The position numbers were made by a program, and so were the translations under genes. 32,037 nt of DNA from assembly GCA_026989015.1 (NCBI GenBank), contig JALSKD010000014.1:1-32037 (forward strand), given 5' to 3'. Under the pieces are notes generated by a model, which saw only the letters and a list, made by a program, of their open reading frames with translations, had not been told where the DNA came from and did not search any database. The DNA comes from Gammaproteobacteria bacterium (lineage in GTDB: Bacteria; Pseudomonadota; Gammaproteobacteria; GCA-001735895). Shown one piece after another: positions 16,124 to 23,279 of the stretch (its first letter is position 1; the number at the start of each line of letters is the position of its first letter).

Positions 16124-17106
16124 GGCTGCACTGCCATCCGCTGCCAGTCATGGCCGCGCCGCCAGAACATAAAGCGGCTGGCCGGCTGATAGAAGAACGA
16201 CAGTCCGTCACCGGTCAGCAGTCGGATCGGTTGCTTCGCCTCCAGCAGCGGTGCCACCACTGACCGGTCGAGCCGTTGCAGGGCCTCGTCCAGGGCTTCT
16301 TCTGCGCCTACCTGCAGGATGCGGCTCCAGGCCGACCACACCACCAGCCGGCCACTGCCGGCCGCTCTGCCCATCAGACCTTCCAGGGTATCGCTGCCGT
16401 GGGCGCAGAGCGCGAACAGCGCGCGCGTGTCCTCATCGTCGGCATGGCCGGACAGCGGACTGGGCCGTTCCGGTACTTTACCGGCGCCCCAGCACCACAG
16501 GGCGTTGACCAGCGGCTGCCCCAGTCGCTCGCGCTCCCGGTTGAGCGGATGCAGGTGCAGAAACATCTGCATCTCGTTGTGCAGCCGGTACCAGTCGCGG
16601 TGACTGCGCAGCCGCTGATACCAGGCCGCCAGCGGCTGACCGTAGAGGTCGCGGACATGGGGCAGATCGCGTGGTGTCTCCACTTCGCGCAGCCACAGTA
16701 TGCCCGCTCCGGATGAGACGGCATCTAAGTGAGCATCTGCTTTAAATTCATCTGTCAAGTCATTGATTATTAAGGATGAATCATGTTCAGAAAGCGCCGC
16801 TGGCTGGGCCAGTGCATTGCTGATGTCGGCTCGGGCGTGAAACAGGCGGAAACACAACGCTGTGCCCTCCCGAACGGGAAGGTCATGACGGGCCAGCAGA
16901 GCGCGTGCCCAGGGCAGCCCGGCCCCCTCCAGGCCCAGGCTCTCGGCCAGCAGCCCGTCGAGACCGCGTGGCGGGCCCCCGAGCATGCGCGAACGGGCCA
17001 GCAAACGGGATAACGACGGCGCCAGCCGCTCCATCTCGGCCGCCGACAGACCGCTTTCCGGCCAGCGACCCAGGCGTGGCGCGATCAGCGTGGTCCCGCC
17101 CTCCAC
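16120..17106 (-). CDS. RpfE-like protein of unknown biochemical function
   Basis: The 328-aa product resembles the recJ-linked RpfE-type family, named after a gene of the xanthomonad rpf region; its activity is not established. The recognisable signature is the LHNEMQMFLHLHPLN segment followed by RERLGQPLVNALWCWGAG, matching the family's NE-M/L-Q-M-L-x-H-x-HPVN...PxNSLW pattern. No signal peptide or membrane span is seen. A short stretch (16721-16790) encoding SEHDSSLIINDLTDEFKAD is markedly AT-rich compared with the rest of the gene. It lies 9 bp after pepN and overlaps recJ by 4 bp, so it is likely co-transcribed with both. The family call is moderately confident. Confidence 0.78.
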   Translation of the reverse strand: MEGGTTLIAPRLGRWPESGLSAAEMERLAPSLSRLLARSRMLGGPPRGLDGLLAESLGLEGAGLPWARALLARHDLPVREGTALCFRLFHARADISNALAQPAALSEHDSSLIINDLTDEFKADAHLDAVSSGAGILWLREVETPRDLPHVRDLYGQPLAAWYQRLRSHRDWYRLHNEMQMFLHLHPLNRERERLGQPLVNALWCWGAGKVPERPSPLSGHADDEDTRALFALCAHGSDTLEGLMGRAAGSGRLVVWSAWSRILQVGAEEALDEALQRLDRSVVAPLLEAKQPIRLLTGDGLSFFYQPASRFMFWRRGHDWQRMAVQP

Positions 17107-17115
17107 TGCGCCGGA

Positions 17116-19737
17116 TCAGTCGCTGTCGGCCAGCGCCGACTGCATCAGCTCGGTCACATCCGGCGACAGATCGGGTTTGGAGAGGATGCGCAGGATCTGC
17201 GCTTTCATCTTCTCGCCCAGCTCGGGCGGCAGTTTCTTCCAGACCAGGAAGGCGCGGGCCATGCGAGCGGCGATCTGCGGGTTGAGGCTGTCCAGTTCGA
17301 GAATCTGGTCGGCCAGGAATTCATAACCCGCTCCGGAACGGTGATGGAAGGCGGACACATTGCGCGAGAAGGGCCCCAGCAGGGAGCGCGCCCGGTTGGG
17401 GTTGGTGAGGGTGAAGTCGGGATGCCCGGCCAGCGCCATCACCTGCTCCAGCGCCTGGTCGCTGCGGCTGGAGGCCAGCAGGCTGAACCACTTGTTGAGC
17501 ACCAACGGGTTGTCGGCGAAGCGCTGGTAGAAATCGTCGAACAATGCGTCGCGGCTGGCGCCGGGGCGATCCACCAGCGCGCGCAGGCTGCCCATTCGGT
17601 CGGTCATGTTGCCGGCCCGGTGGTACTGGTCCACGGCCAGCTGCTCATGGGCCGACTTGCCGAGCCGGGTCAGGTAGGCGAGGCAGGTATTCTTCAGGCG
17701 GCGCTTGCCCACCGATTCCGGGTCGATGCGGTAGTCGCCGCTGTCGGCGCATTCGTGGTAGAGCGCAAGCAGGCGCGCCTCGTGGCGTTCGGCAATCCGC
17801 TGCAGCGCGAATTCCCGGACCTCCATGATCTTGTGCACATCGAGTACGGCGCACATCTCGGCGAGGTAGTCTTCATCGGGCAGGGACAGCATTTCGGCCT
17901 TGAGCGGGTATTCGATGCCGGTGTCGTCGAGCATTGCGCCCAGAGCCTGCAGCAGGCCTTCCATTCCTTCGGTGAGGCAGGGTTCATCGCCTTCGATCAT
18001 TTCCAGCAGTACCCGGGTGGCGTATTGCTGACCGGCATCCCACTGATTGAAGGGATCATTGTCCACCACCATCAGGCGTGCCAGTTCCGTCGACTTGAGG
18101 TCGCTGTGCAGGATCACCGGGGCGGAAAAATCGCGCAGAGCCGATACCAGCGGCAGCTCGGGTATGTCACGGAACTGGAAGCGCATCTCCCGCTCGGCCA
18201 GGCCAAGGGTGAGTTCGGTGTCCCCCTGCTCGTTGAGCGGCAACGCTTGCCCGTCCTGGGTGAACAACGCAAGACGGAACGGGATCAGGAACGGCGCATT
18301 GTCGACGCCCTGGGTCTGCCCCGGATCCTGGCGCAGCTTCAGCGTCAGCACGCGGTTGTCCGGATCATAGAGCCGGTTGAGGTAGAGTTTGGGGGTGCCG
18401 GCCTGATCGTACCAGCGCTGGAACAGGTCCAGGTCGACCCCGTTGGCATCGGCCATGGCCTGACGAAAATCATCGGTGGTCACCGCCTGCCCGTCGTGAC
18501 GCTCGAAATACAGGTCCATGCCCTTGCGGAAGCCGTCACGGCCGAGCAGGGTCTGGTACATGCGCACCACTTCGGCGCCCTTCTCGTAAACGGTTACCGT
18601 GTAGAAGTTGTTGATCTCCACATAGGAACCGGGACGCACCGGGTGGGCCATCGGCCCCGCATCCTCCGGAAACTGGTAGCTGCGCAGGGCACGCACATCG
18701 TTGATGCGCTGGATGGCATGGGACATCATGTCGGCACTGAATTCCTGGTCGCGGAACACGGTCAGGCCTTCCTTGAGGCTGAGCTGGAACCAGTCGCGCA
18801 GGGTCACCCGGTTGCCGGTCCAGTTGTGGAAATACTCATGGGCAATGACGCCCTCGATGCCCAGGTAATTGTCATCGGTCGCGGTCTGCGGATCGGCCAG
18901 CACATACTGGGTATTGAAGACATTCAGCCCCTTGTTCTCCATTGCGCCCATGTTGAAATCGTCCACCGCGACGATCATGTACAGGTCCAGGTCGTATTCC
19001 AGGCCGAAGCGCTCTTCGTCCCAGCGCATGGCCTTCTTCAGGGATTCCAGTGCGAAGCCGCAACGATCGATGTTGTGGGCCTCGCTGTAGAATTCGAGGC
19101 GTACCTTGCGCCCGGAACGGGTGATGAATTCACCGTCCATGCAGGCCAGGTCTCCCGCCACCAGCGCGAACAGGTAGCAGGGCTTGGGGAAGGGATCATG
19201 CCACTTGACCCAGTGCAGGCCGTCTTCCTCGCCACTGTCGATCTTGTTGCCGTTGGACAGCAACACCGGACAGGTAGCCCTGTCGGCACGGATGGTCGTC
19301 GTAAACACGGCCATCACATCGGGGCGGTCGATGAAGAAGGTGATGTGCCGGAAACCTTCCGCCTCGCACTGGGTACAGTAATTGCCGTTGCTCTTGTACA
19401 GACCTTCGAGGCGGGTGTTGGCGGCCGGATTGATCTCCACCGTGGTGCGCAAGCGGAATTCGTGCGGCACGAACGGGATGGTCAGGATCTGGCCATCGTA
19501 GCTGTAGTCGGAATCGTCGAGAAACTCGTCGTCGATCATCACATCGATCAGCTTCAGACCGACACCATCAAGCTTCAGCGGCGCTTGCTTGTCCCCGGTC
19601 AGCCGCCGCAGCTGCAGCTGCCCGACCACTCGTGTGTGATCATCATGGATGGAAAACTCGATCTCACAGCGATCGATGGTGAAATCGGGAGCGCGGTAGT
19701 CCTTGAGGTACTTGCGGGGTGCGTTATCGGTTTTCAT
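17116..19737 (-). CDS. pepN: Aminopeptidase N (M1 zinc metallopeptidase)
   Basis: Removes N-terminal residues from peptides in cytosolic protein turnover. With the ATG at 19737 the product is 873 aa, close to the 870 aa of E. coli PepN. The substrate-anchoring GAMEN motif is at 264-268, the zinc motif HEYFH at 300-304 and the third ligand Glu323 (LKEGLTVF). The C-terminal alpha-helical arch follows. The open frame continues upstream to 20016, but that part is low-complexity sequence antisense to the plus-strand Lys/Ala-rich gene and is not expected to be translated. A TACAAT (-10-like) at 19767-19762 lies 24 bp before the ATG. The rpfE-like and recJ genes follow at close spacing. Confidence 0.96.
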   Translation of the reverse strand: MKTDNAPRKYLKDYRAPDFTIDRCEIEFSIHDDHTRVVGQLQLRRLTGDKQAPLKLDGVGLKLIDVMIDDEFLDDSDYSYDGQILTIPFVPHEFRLRTTVEINPAANTRLEGLYKSNGNYCTQCEAEGFRHITFFIDRPDVMAVFTTTIRADRATCPVLLSNGNKIDSGEEDGLHWVKWHDPFPKPCYLFALVAGDLACMDGEFITRSGRKVRLEFYSEAHNIDRCGFALESLKKAMRWDEERFGLEYDLDLYMIVAVDDFNMGAMENKGLNVFNTQYVLADPQTATDDNYLGIEGVIAHEYFHNWTGNRVTLRDWFQLSLKEGLTVFRDQEFSADMMSHAIQRINDVRALRSYQFPEDAGPMAHPVRPGSYVEINNFYTVTVYEKGAEVVRMYQTLLGRDGFRKGMDLYFERHDGQAVTTDDFRQAMADANGVDLDLFQRWYDQAGTPKLYLNRLYDPDNRVLTLKLRQDPGQTQGVDNAPFLIPFRLALFTQDGQALPLNEQGDTELTLGLAEREMRFQFRDIPELPLVSALRDFSAPVILHSDLKSTELARLMVVDNDPFNQWDAGQQYATRVLLEMIEGDEPCLTEGMEGLLQALGAMLDDTGIEYPLKAEMLSLPDEDYLAEMCAVLDVHKIMEVREFALQRIAERHEARLLALYHECADSGDYRIDPESVGKRRLKNTCLAYLTRLGKSAHEQLAVDQYHRAGNMTDRMGSLRALVDRPGASRDALFDDFYQRFADNPLVLNKWFSLLASSRSDQALEQVMALAGHPDFTLTNPNRARSLLGPFSRNVSAFHHRSGAGYEFLADQILELDSLNPQIAARMARAFLVWKKLPPELGEKMKAQILRILSKPDLSPDVTELMQSALADSD

Positions 19738-19761
19738 GCAATGGCTGGGGCAAAAAATGAA

Positions 19762-19767
19762 ATTGTA
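19762..19767 (-). promoter_or_regulatory. Candidate -10 box for pepN
   Basis: TACAAT on the minus strand, 24 bp upstream of the pepN ATG, matches five of six -10 bases. No matching -35 is visible 16-18 bp upstream, where the sequence is G-rich, so the call is tentative. It would give a very short leader. Confidence 0.35.
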
Positions 19768-19774
19768 CACCAAC

Positions 19775-19790
19775 CCCCCTCTTTCGGGGG
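19775..19790. repeat. CCCCC/GGGGG hairpin in the divergent pepN intergenic region
   Basis: Five C residues and five G residues form a short perfect stem around a 6-nt pyrimidine-rich loop, between the divergently read pepN and the plus-strand coiled-coil gene. It lies between the two candidate -10 boxes and could separate the two transcription units. No function is implied by sequence alone. Confidence 0.4.
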
Positions 19791-19813
19791 ATGGGACTGC
19801 GCAGCCGAATCCA

Positions 19814-19819
19814 TATAAT
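19814..19819 (+). promoter_or_regulatory. Candidate -10 box for the membrane coiled-coil gene
   Basis: A perfect TATAAT lies 30 bp before the ATG at 19850 and 16 bp before the strong AGGAGGA ribosome-binding site at 19836-19842. The hexamer at -35 (19791-19796, ATGGGA) is poor. The spacing to the start codon supports a promoter here. Confidence 0.5.
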
Positions 19820-19849
19820 GATTCCCTAATATTACAGGAGGACAGCCCG

Positions 19850-20734
19850 ATGGCCACCGATCCAAAAGACAGCGACAGCGCCACCGCAGCACCCCGTAAG
19901 ACCCCCGCCAGAAAGACCGCCAGCCGCAAGAAAGCAGTCACCAAAAAGACGGCGGCCAGCGCCAGCAGCAAGAAATCGACAACGACGAAGAAGGCTTCGG
20001 CCGCCAGACAGAACACGGTGGATCCGGTGATCCGTCAGACCCTCGACAGTCTGAAAGCCCTGACCGAGCAGATGCGTGAGGAACAGCAGTTGCGCGATCG
20101 CCAGATCCGCGCCCTGGCCGAGGAAGTCCGCGAAGGATTTACCGTCCTCTCCCGACGCAACAGCGAGGAAACCCGCCAGCGCGAGCAGGAAATGGCCAAG
20201 CTCTACCAGACCCTCAATCAGGCCTTCGAACAACTCGAAAAGCGGCACGGCACCAACGAAGACCGCAATACGGTCATCCTGCAGGCGCTGACCGAAACCA
20301 TCCGGCAGGACCATGAACTGACCCTCAAGGAAGTACAGGAACAGGAAAAACTGCAGGACAAGAAGCTCAGCGAACTGGACCGGGTCTACAGCCAGCGTAC
20401 CCGGCGCAATCGCTGGATCGCCGTGCCCGCGGTCATTCTCGCCATCATCGCCATCGTCTACATGTTCCGCGTGGTCTACATCATGGAAACGGCGATGAGC
20501 AGCATGTCCGGCGACATGGCACTGATGCAGGATTCCGTCGCCAACATGTCATCGAAGATGGATGCGCTGACTGCCGATACCGGCGCCATGAGCGGCAACC
20601 TGGCCCAGATCAACGGCAAGGTCGGCGGGATCGACCGCAATCTGGGGCTGATGCGCAACGATGTCGGTTACATGTCACGCCAGGTCACCCCGGCGATGAA
20701 AGGCATGCGCGACATGATGCCCTGGACGCGATAG
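19850..20734 (+). CDS. Membrane-anchored coiled-coil protein with Lys/Ala-rich histone-H1-like tail
   Basis: I do not recognise a named family. The 294-aa product starts at 19850, behind AGGAGGA at ideal spacing. Residues 1-55 are Ala/Lys/Thr/Ser rich (KKAVTKKTAAS, KKSTTTKKAS) and resemble histone H1 or AlgP-like tails that bind nucleic acid. Residues about 57-185 are strongly helical and charged and probably form a coiled coil. One membrane helix spans about 189-206 (IAVPAVILAIIAIVYMF). The C-terminal ~85 residues repeat a Met/Ser/Asp-rich amphipathic pattern (MSSMSGDMALM, MSSKMDAL, GAMSGN, VGYMSRQ), probably periplasmic. The architecture could link DNA or RNA to the membrane, but that is inference. 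It is divergent from pepN and convergent with the next gene. Confidence 0.9.
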   Translation: MATDPKDSDSATAAPRKTPARKTASRKKAVTKKTAASASSKKSTTTKKASAARQNTVDPVIRQTLDSLKALTEQMREEQQLRDRQIRALAEEVREGFTVLSRRNSEETRQREQEMAKLYQTLNQAFEQLEKRHGTNEDRNTVILQALTETIRQDHELTLKEVQEQEKLQDKKLSELDRVYSQRTRRNRWIAVPAVILAIIAIVYMFRVVYIMETAMSSMSGDMALMQDSVANMSSKMDALTADTGAMSGNLAQINGKVGGIDRNLGLMRNDVGYMSRQVTPAMKGMRDMMPWTR

Positions 20735-20735
20735 A

Positions 20736-20766
20736 CCCGCTCCCCGGTACAGGGCCGGGAAGCGGG
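20736..20766. terminator. Stem-loop between convergent genes
   Basis: CCCGCT-C-CCCGG (20736-20747) pairs with CCGGG-A-AGCGGG (20755-20766): 11 base pairs, one mismatch and a 7-nt loop. It starts two bases after the plus-strand stop and sits in the 42-bp gap before the end of the minus-strand 597-aa gene, so it may end both transcripts. No T-run follows on either strand. Confidence 0.5.
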
Positions 20767-20776
20767 CATTAGCGTC

Positions 20777-22570
20777 CTATTTCACCCCTTTCTTCAAGAT
20801 ATCGGCCAGCACCTTGTGTGCTTTCTGGCTCTGGCCGATGTGCTCCAGCAAGGCTTCAACGCCCGCACGGGCGCCTGTTTCGGCTGTCTTCAGTAAGGTC
20901 TTGTCGTTGGGTGCTTTACGGTCCGCTTTTCCGGAGTCCCGGATCTCGATCATCGCGTGGAGGATACCCCCCAATATGAAGGCATCCATCATCTTCAACG
21001 GATCGATCGGTACCGGAAATACTTCCGGGTCCATCAGGCGGTTGATGTCGAGCTTGGGATACAGCAGTGGCCACCAGGAGTAGACCTGACACTGGCCGGC
21101 ATACTTGCCCAACACATCGATGGCATGATGCCCCTTGACCCAGATCGGTTGGTCCAGACTGAGGTCTGCAAACAAGGGATAGCGGCGCAGCGCGTTCCAC
21201 AGACCGCGCGCCGCCATGCAGCGAAGGCGATTCCTGGGCGACAACCATATGGCCACATTGCGGTAATAGTTGCGGATCCGTGACAGGGCCTGTTGCCCCT
21301 GTGGCGAGCTGTTGAAACCCTCCAGCTTGCGCAGGTCGCCGGTTTCGACATTACCCGGAGTGCTGCTGGAGAAAACCATGCGACCGGTCAGGTTCACATC
21401 GAACCAGTGATGCCAGGTCGAATCGACGATGACACGACCGACACCCGCGCAATGGCCGTTGTAAGCACCGATCGCTCCGAACTCTTTGGCGTTACACGCG
21501 CCCTTGAAGCTCTCGTTGCTGTGATCGTCCTGCACCTTGGCCCAGGCGATGATTTCCGGAGACAGGGGCTGACCGGAGACCTCCGGATACTCCGGGGCCG
21601 AATAATCGCCAAAGCTTGCGATCTCGGTAAGATCCCGGGGCACAACCACCTCGCCTTCATGCGGGTGATCGGGCAGAATGCGGATCGGGCCGTCCATCCC
21701 GCACAGCACCGGATGAGGCGAACGTCTCGTAAAATACGGCCAGTACCAGTGCAGATGATGATGGTGGAGATGACCGCCATGGCAGTGGTGATGAACATAC
21801 CAGCGCAGACGGATGACCATCGGTACATCGTCCGATTCGTCGTCGAAGGTATAGCTCGTGGATTCATCCACAGCTGCCGTGCCCGGAAAATCATGACCCT
21901 TGCGCAGGGTGTCGTGACGATCCGGGCCGAACGCAAAAGGCGCGGGATCAACCCCTGCTGTCCTCCATTTCCTCATACTGCGCACCCGGGGAATGTTCGA
22001 GCACAAGGCCTCTCCCAGGTTGGCATGATCTCCGGTTGCAAACACACCGCCTCCGTTGTCCATCCAGCGGAACAGGATCTCCAGCTCATCATCGGTCAAA
22101 GCACCTGTGTTCCCGCGGTTGAAACCGAAAAACCATACCTGGTCATAGTCATCGAGGTCGAAACCCGACTGATCGAAGCGGAAATTCTCGAAGTGCGGAC
22201 CGTACAGGTCGTAGGCTGGCGTTCCGTTTGCCGGAGGATTGGGGTCATTCTGCCGGTGCGCGCGCGTGACTTCGAAGTTGACCCACCATTCAGGGTTCTC
22301 GCGCAGGGTATCGAGGACCTCGCTCAGTCCAAAGTAAAACTGATTGTACGAGATGCCCGTGTCCACCAGCATCAGGATTTTTACCCGACAGGGTTTGCGG
22401 AAGATCCCTAGCGGCAGATCCCCACGGGCGATGCGCGCGAAGCGCTCTCTTTCCCGGTCCTTGATGGCCCTCAGATCGCCTGTGGATTTGAGAACCGGTT
22501 CCTGCCCTGCTTCACCCTCACGGGTGGATGAGGGCTTGCGTTTCTTTGTGGTAGCGTGCCGTCCAGACAT
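20777..22570 (-). CDS. Uncharacterised 597-aa protein with ThuA/amidotransferase-like segment and His-rich cluster
   Basis: I do not recognise a characterised family. The ATG at 22570 is chosen because a GGAGGA precedes it; the upstream extension to 22681 lacks coding character. Residues 1-60 are basic and charged. Residues about 62-200 (VKILMLVDTGISYNQF, DDYDQVWFFGFNRGN, LFRWMDNGGGVFATGDHANLGEALC) look like a Rossmann-type flavodoxin/ThuA/GATase-like fold with an acidic loop. A cluster at 259-275 contains eleven His and one Cys and is a likely metal-binding loop. A later region has more His and Trp (STWHHWFDVNLTG), and the C terminus is helical. There is no signal peptide. The remote fold call is weak; a metal-dependent enzyme is a reasonable guess. 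Confidence 0.85.
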   Translation of the reverse strand: MSGRHATTKKRKPSSTREGEAGQEPVLKSTGDLRAIKDRERERFARIARGDLPLGIFRKPCRVKILMLVDTGISYNQFYFGLSEVLDTLRENPEWWVNFEVTRAHRQNDPNPPANGTPAYDLYGPHFENFRFDQSGFDLDDYDQVWFFGFNRGNTGALTDDELEILFRWMDNGGGVFATGDHANLGEALCSNIPRVRSMRKWRTAGVDPAPFAFGPDRHDTLRKGHDFPGTAAVDESTSYTFDDESDDVPMVIRLRWYVHHHCHGGHLHHHHLHWYWPYFTRRSPHPVLCGMDGPIRILPDHPHEGEVVVPRDLTEIASFGDYSAPEYPEVSGQPLSPEIIAWAKVQDDHSNESFKGACNAKEFGAIGAYNGHCAGVGRVIVDSTWHHWFDVNLTGRMVFSSSTPGNVETGDLRKLEGFNSSPQGQQALSRIRNYYRNVAIWLSPRNRLRCMAARGLWNALRRYPLFADLSLDQPIWVKGHHAIDVLGKYAGQCQVYSWWPLLYPKLDINRLMDPEVFPVPIDPLKMMDAFILGGILHAMIEIRDSGKADRKAPNDKTLLKTAETGARAGVEALLEHIGQSQKAHKVLADILKKGVK

Positions 22571-22801
22571 GGCTTTTCCTCCAATGAAAATGTCCTGTGA
22601 ACAGCCCTGTTCTGATCCATTTGTCGCTTGGCGCATCGAACGGGGCCGGCGATGCCACGGGAAGAGATGAGAGTGCGCCAAGTCCTACTGGCCTGAACCG
22701 CTTCCTGCGGCGAGTCGCGGATTGATTCCGCACCCATACGCTACTCCTGAAACCCAATGCTGGCAAGCACAATTCGTAGGACGTACAGTACGAGGGCCGG
22801 A
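22571..22801. other. 231-bp intergenic region without recognisable gene
   Basis: This lies between the SCP2-type gene and the start of the 597-aa gene. It contains the GGAGGA ribosome-binding site of the latter and an almost perfect short palindrome, GTACAGTAC, near 22786. No convincing sigma-70 promoter, terminator with T-tract, or RNA gene could be identified by eye. Confidence 0.5.
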
Positions 22802-23197
22802 TCAGACGCGCCCCATCACCGCAAAGCTCTTGATGAAGGGTCCGGCCATGCGCGGATCCTTGATCATGGCCTTGAAGTCACCGGCATTGAATTTCAGCTT
22901 GCCGGTGGTGACGGCCATGCCGAGTCCGGTCATGCCCAAGTCCTTCTGGAACCATTTGCGCCAGCTGGCCTCGTCGGCGCGCATGTCCCAGTTCAGCTCA
23001 CGGCCGTTGTAGGCGCCGGCTTCGGTGACCCTGCCGCCTTCGACCCGGATGTACCCACGGGGCTGGTCCTCTCCCTTGAAGCCGTAGCCGATCACCGAGT
23101 CGAAGCCGATCTTCGCCAGCGCATCGGCCAGTTCCGGTTCTTCGTTCCACTGTTGCTGGAAGCCTTTCATCCACGCGTCACTGAACAGGTCTGCCAT
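22802..23197 (-). CDS. SCP2-type sterol-carrier/lipid-binding domain protein
   Basis: The 131-aa product fits the SCP2 fold: a helical N terminus (MADLFSDAWMKGFQQQWN), a central beta sheet (IGYGFKGEDQPRGYIRVEGGRV) and the family's ending with a small-ligand tunnel (MTGLGMAVTTGKLKFNAGDFKAMIKD). Such domains bind lipids or acyl chains. Two adjacent ATGs exist at 23200 and 23197; the second is preferred because AGGAGG lies 6 bp before it rather than 3. The single-domain length is typical of bacterial stand-alone SCP2 proteins. The ligand is unknown. It lies 82 bp after the start of the neighbouring oxidoreductase gene's end and may be separately expressed. Confidence 0.82.
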   Translation of the reverse strand: MADLFSDAWMKGFQQQWNEEPELADALAKIGFDSVIGYGFKGEDQPRGYIRVEGGRVTEAGAYNGRELNWDMRADEASWRKWFQKDLGMTGLGMAVTTGKLKFNAGDFKAMIKDPRMAGPFIKSFAVMGRV

Positions 23198-23279
23198 CAT
23201 GATCCTCCTGCGGTCGTTATCGGTGATGCCATTGTGCCGATCCACCGTGCGCATTCAATGTCCGGGATCAAGTCCGCGG

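Noticed and set aside
17341-19818. 825-aa open frame on the plus strand opposite pepN
   Set aside because: It is the antisense shadow of a clearly identified pepN in GC-rich DNA, with no recognisable domain and no promoter.
19738-20016. N-terminal extension of pepN upstream of the ATG at 19737
   Set aside because: The extra 93 residues come from antisense of the neighbouring Lys/Ala-rich gene, and PepN homologues begin near MKTDNAPRKYLKDY.
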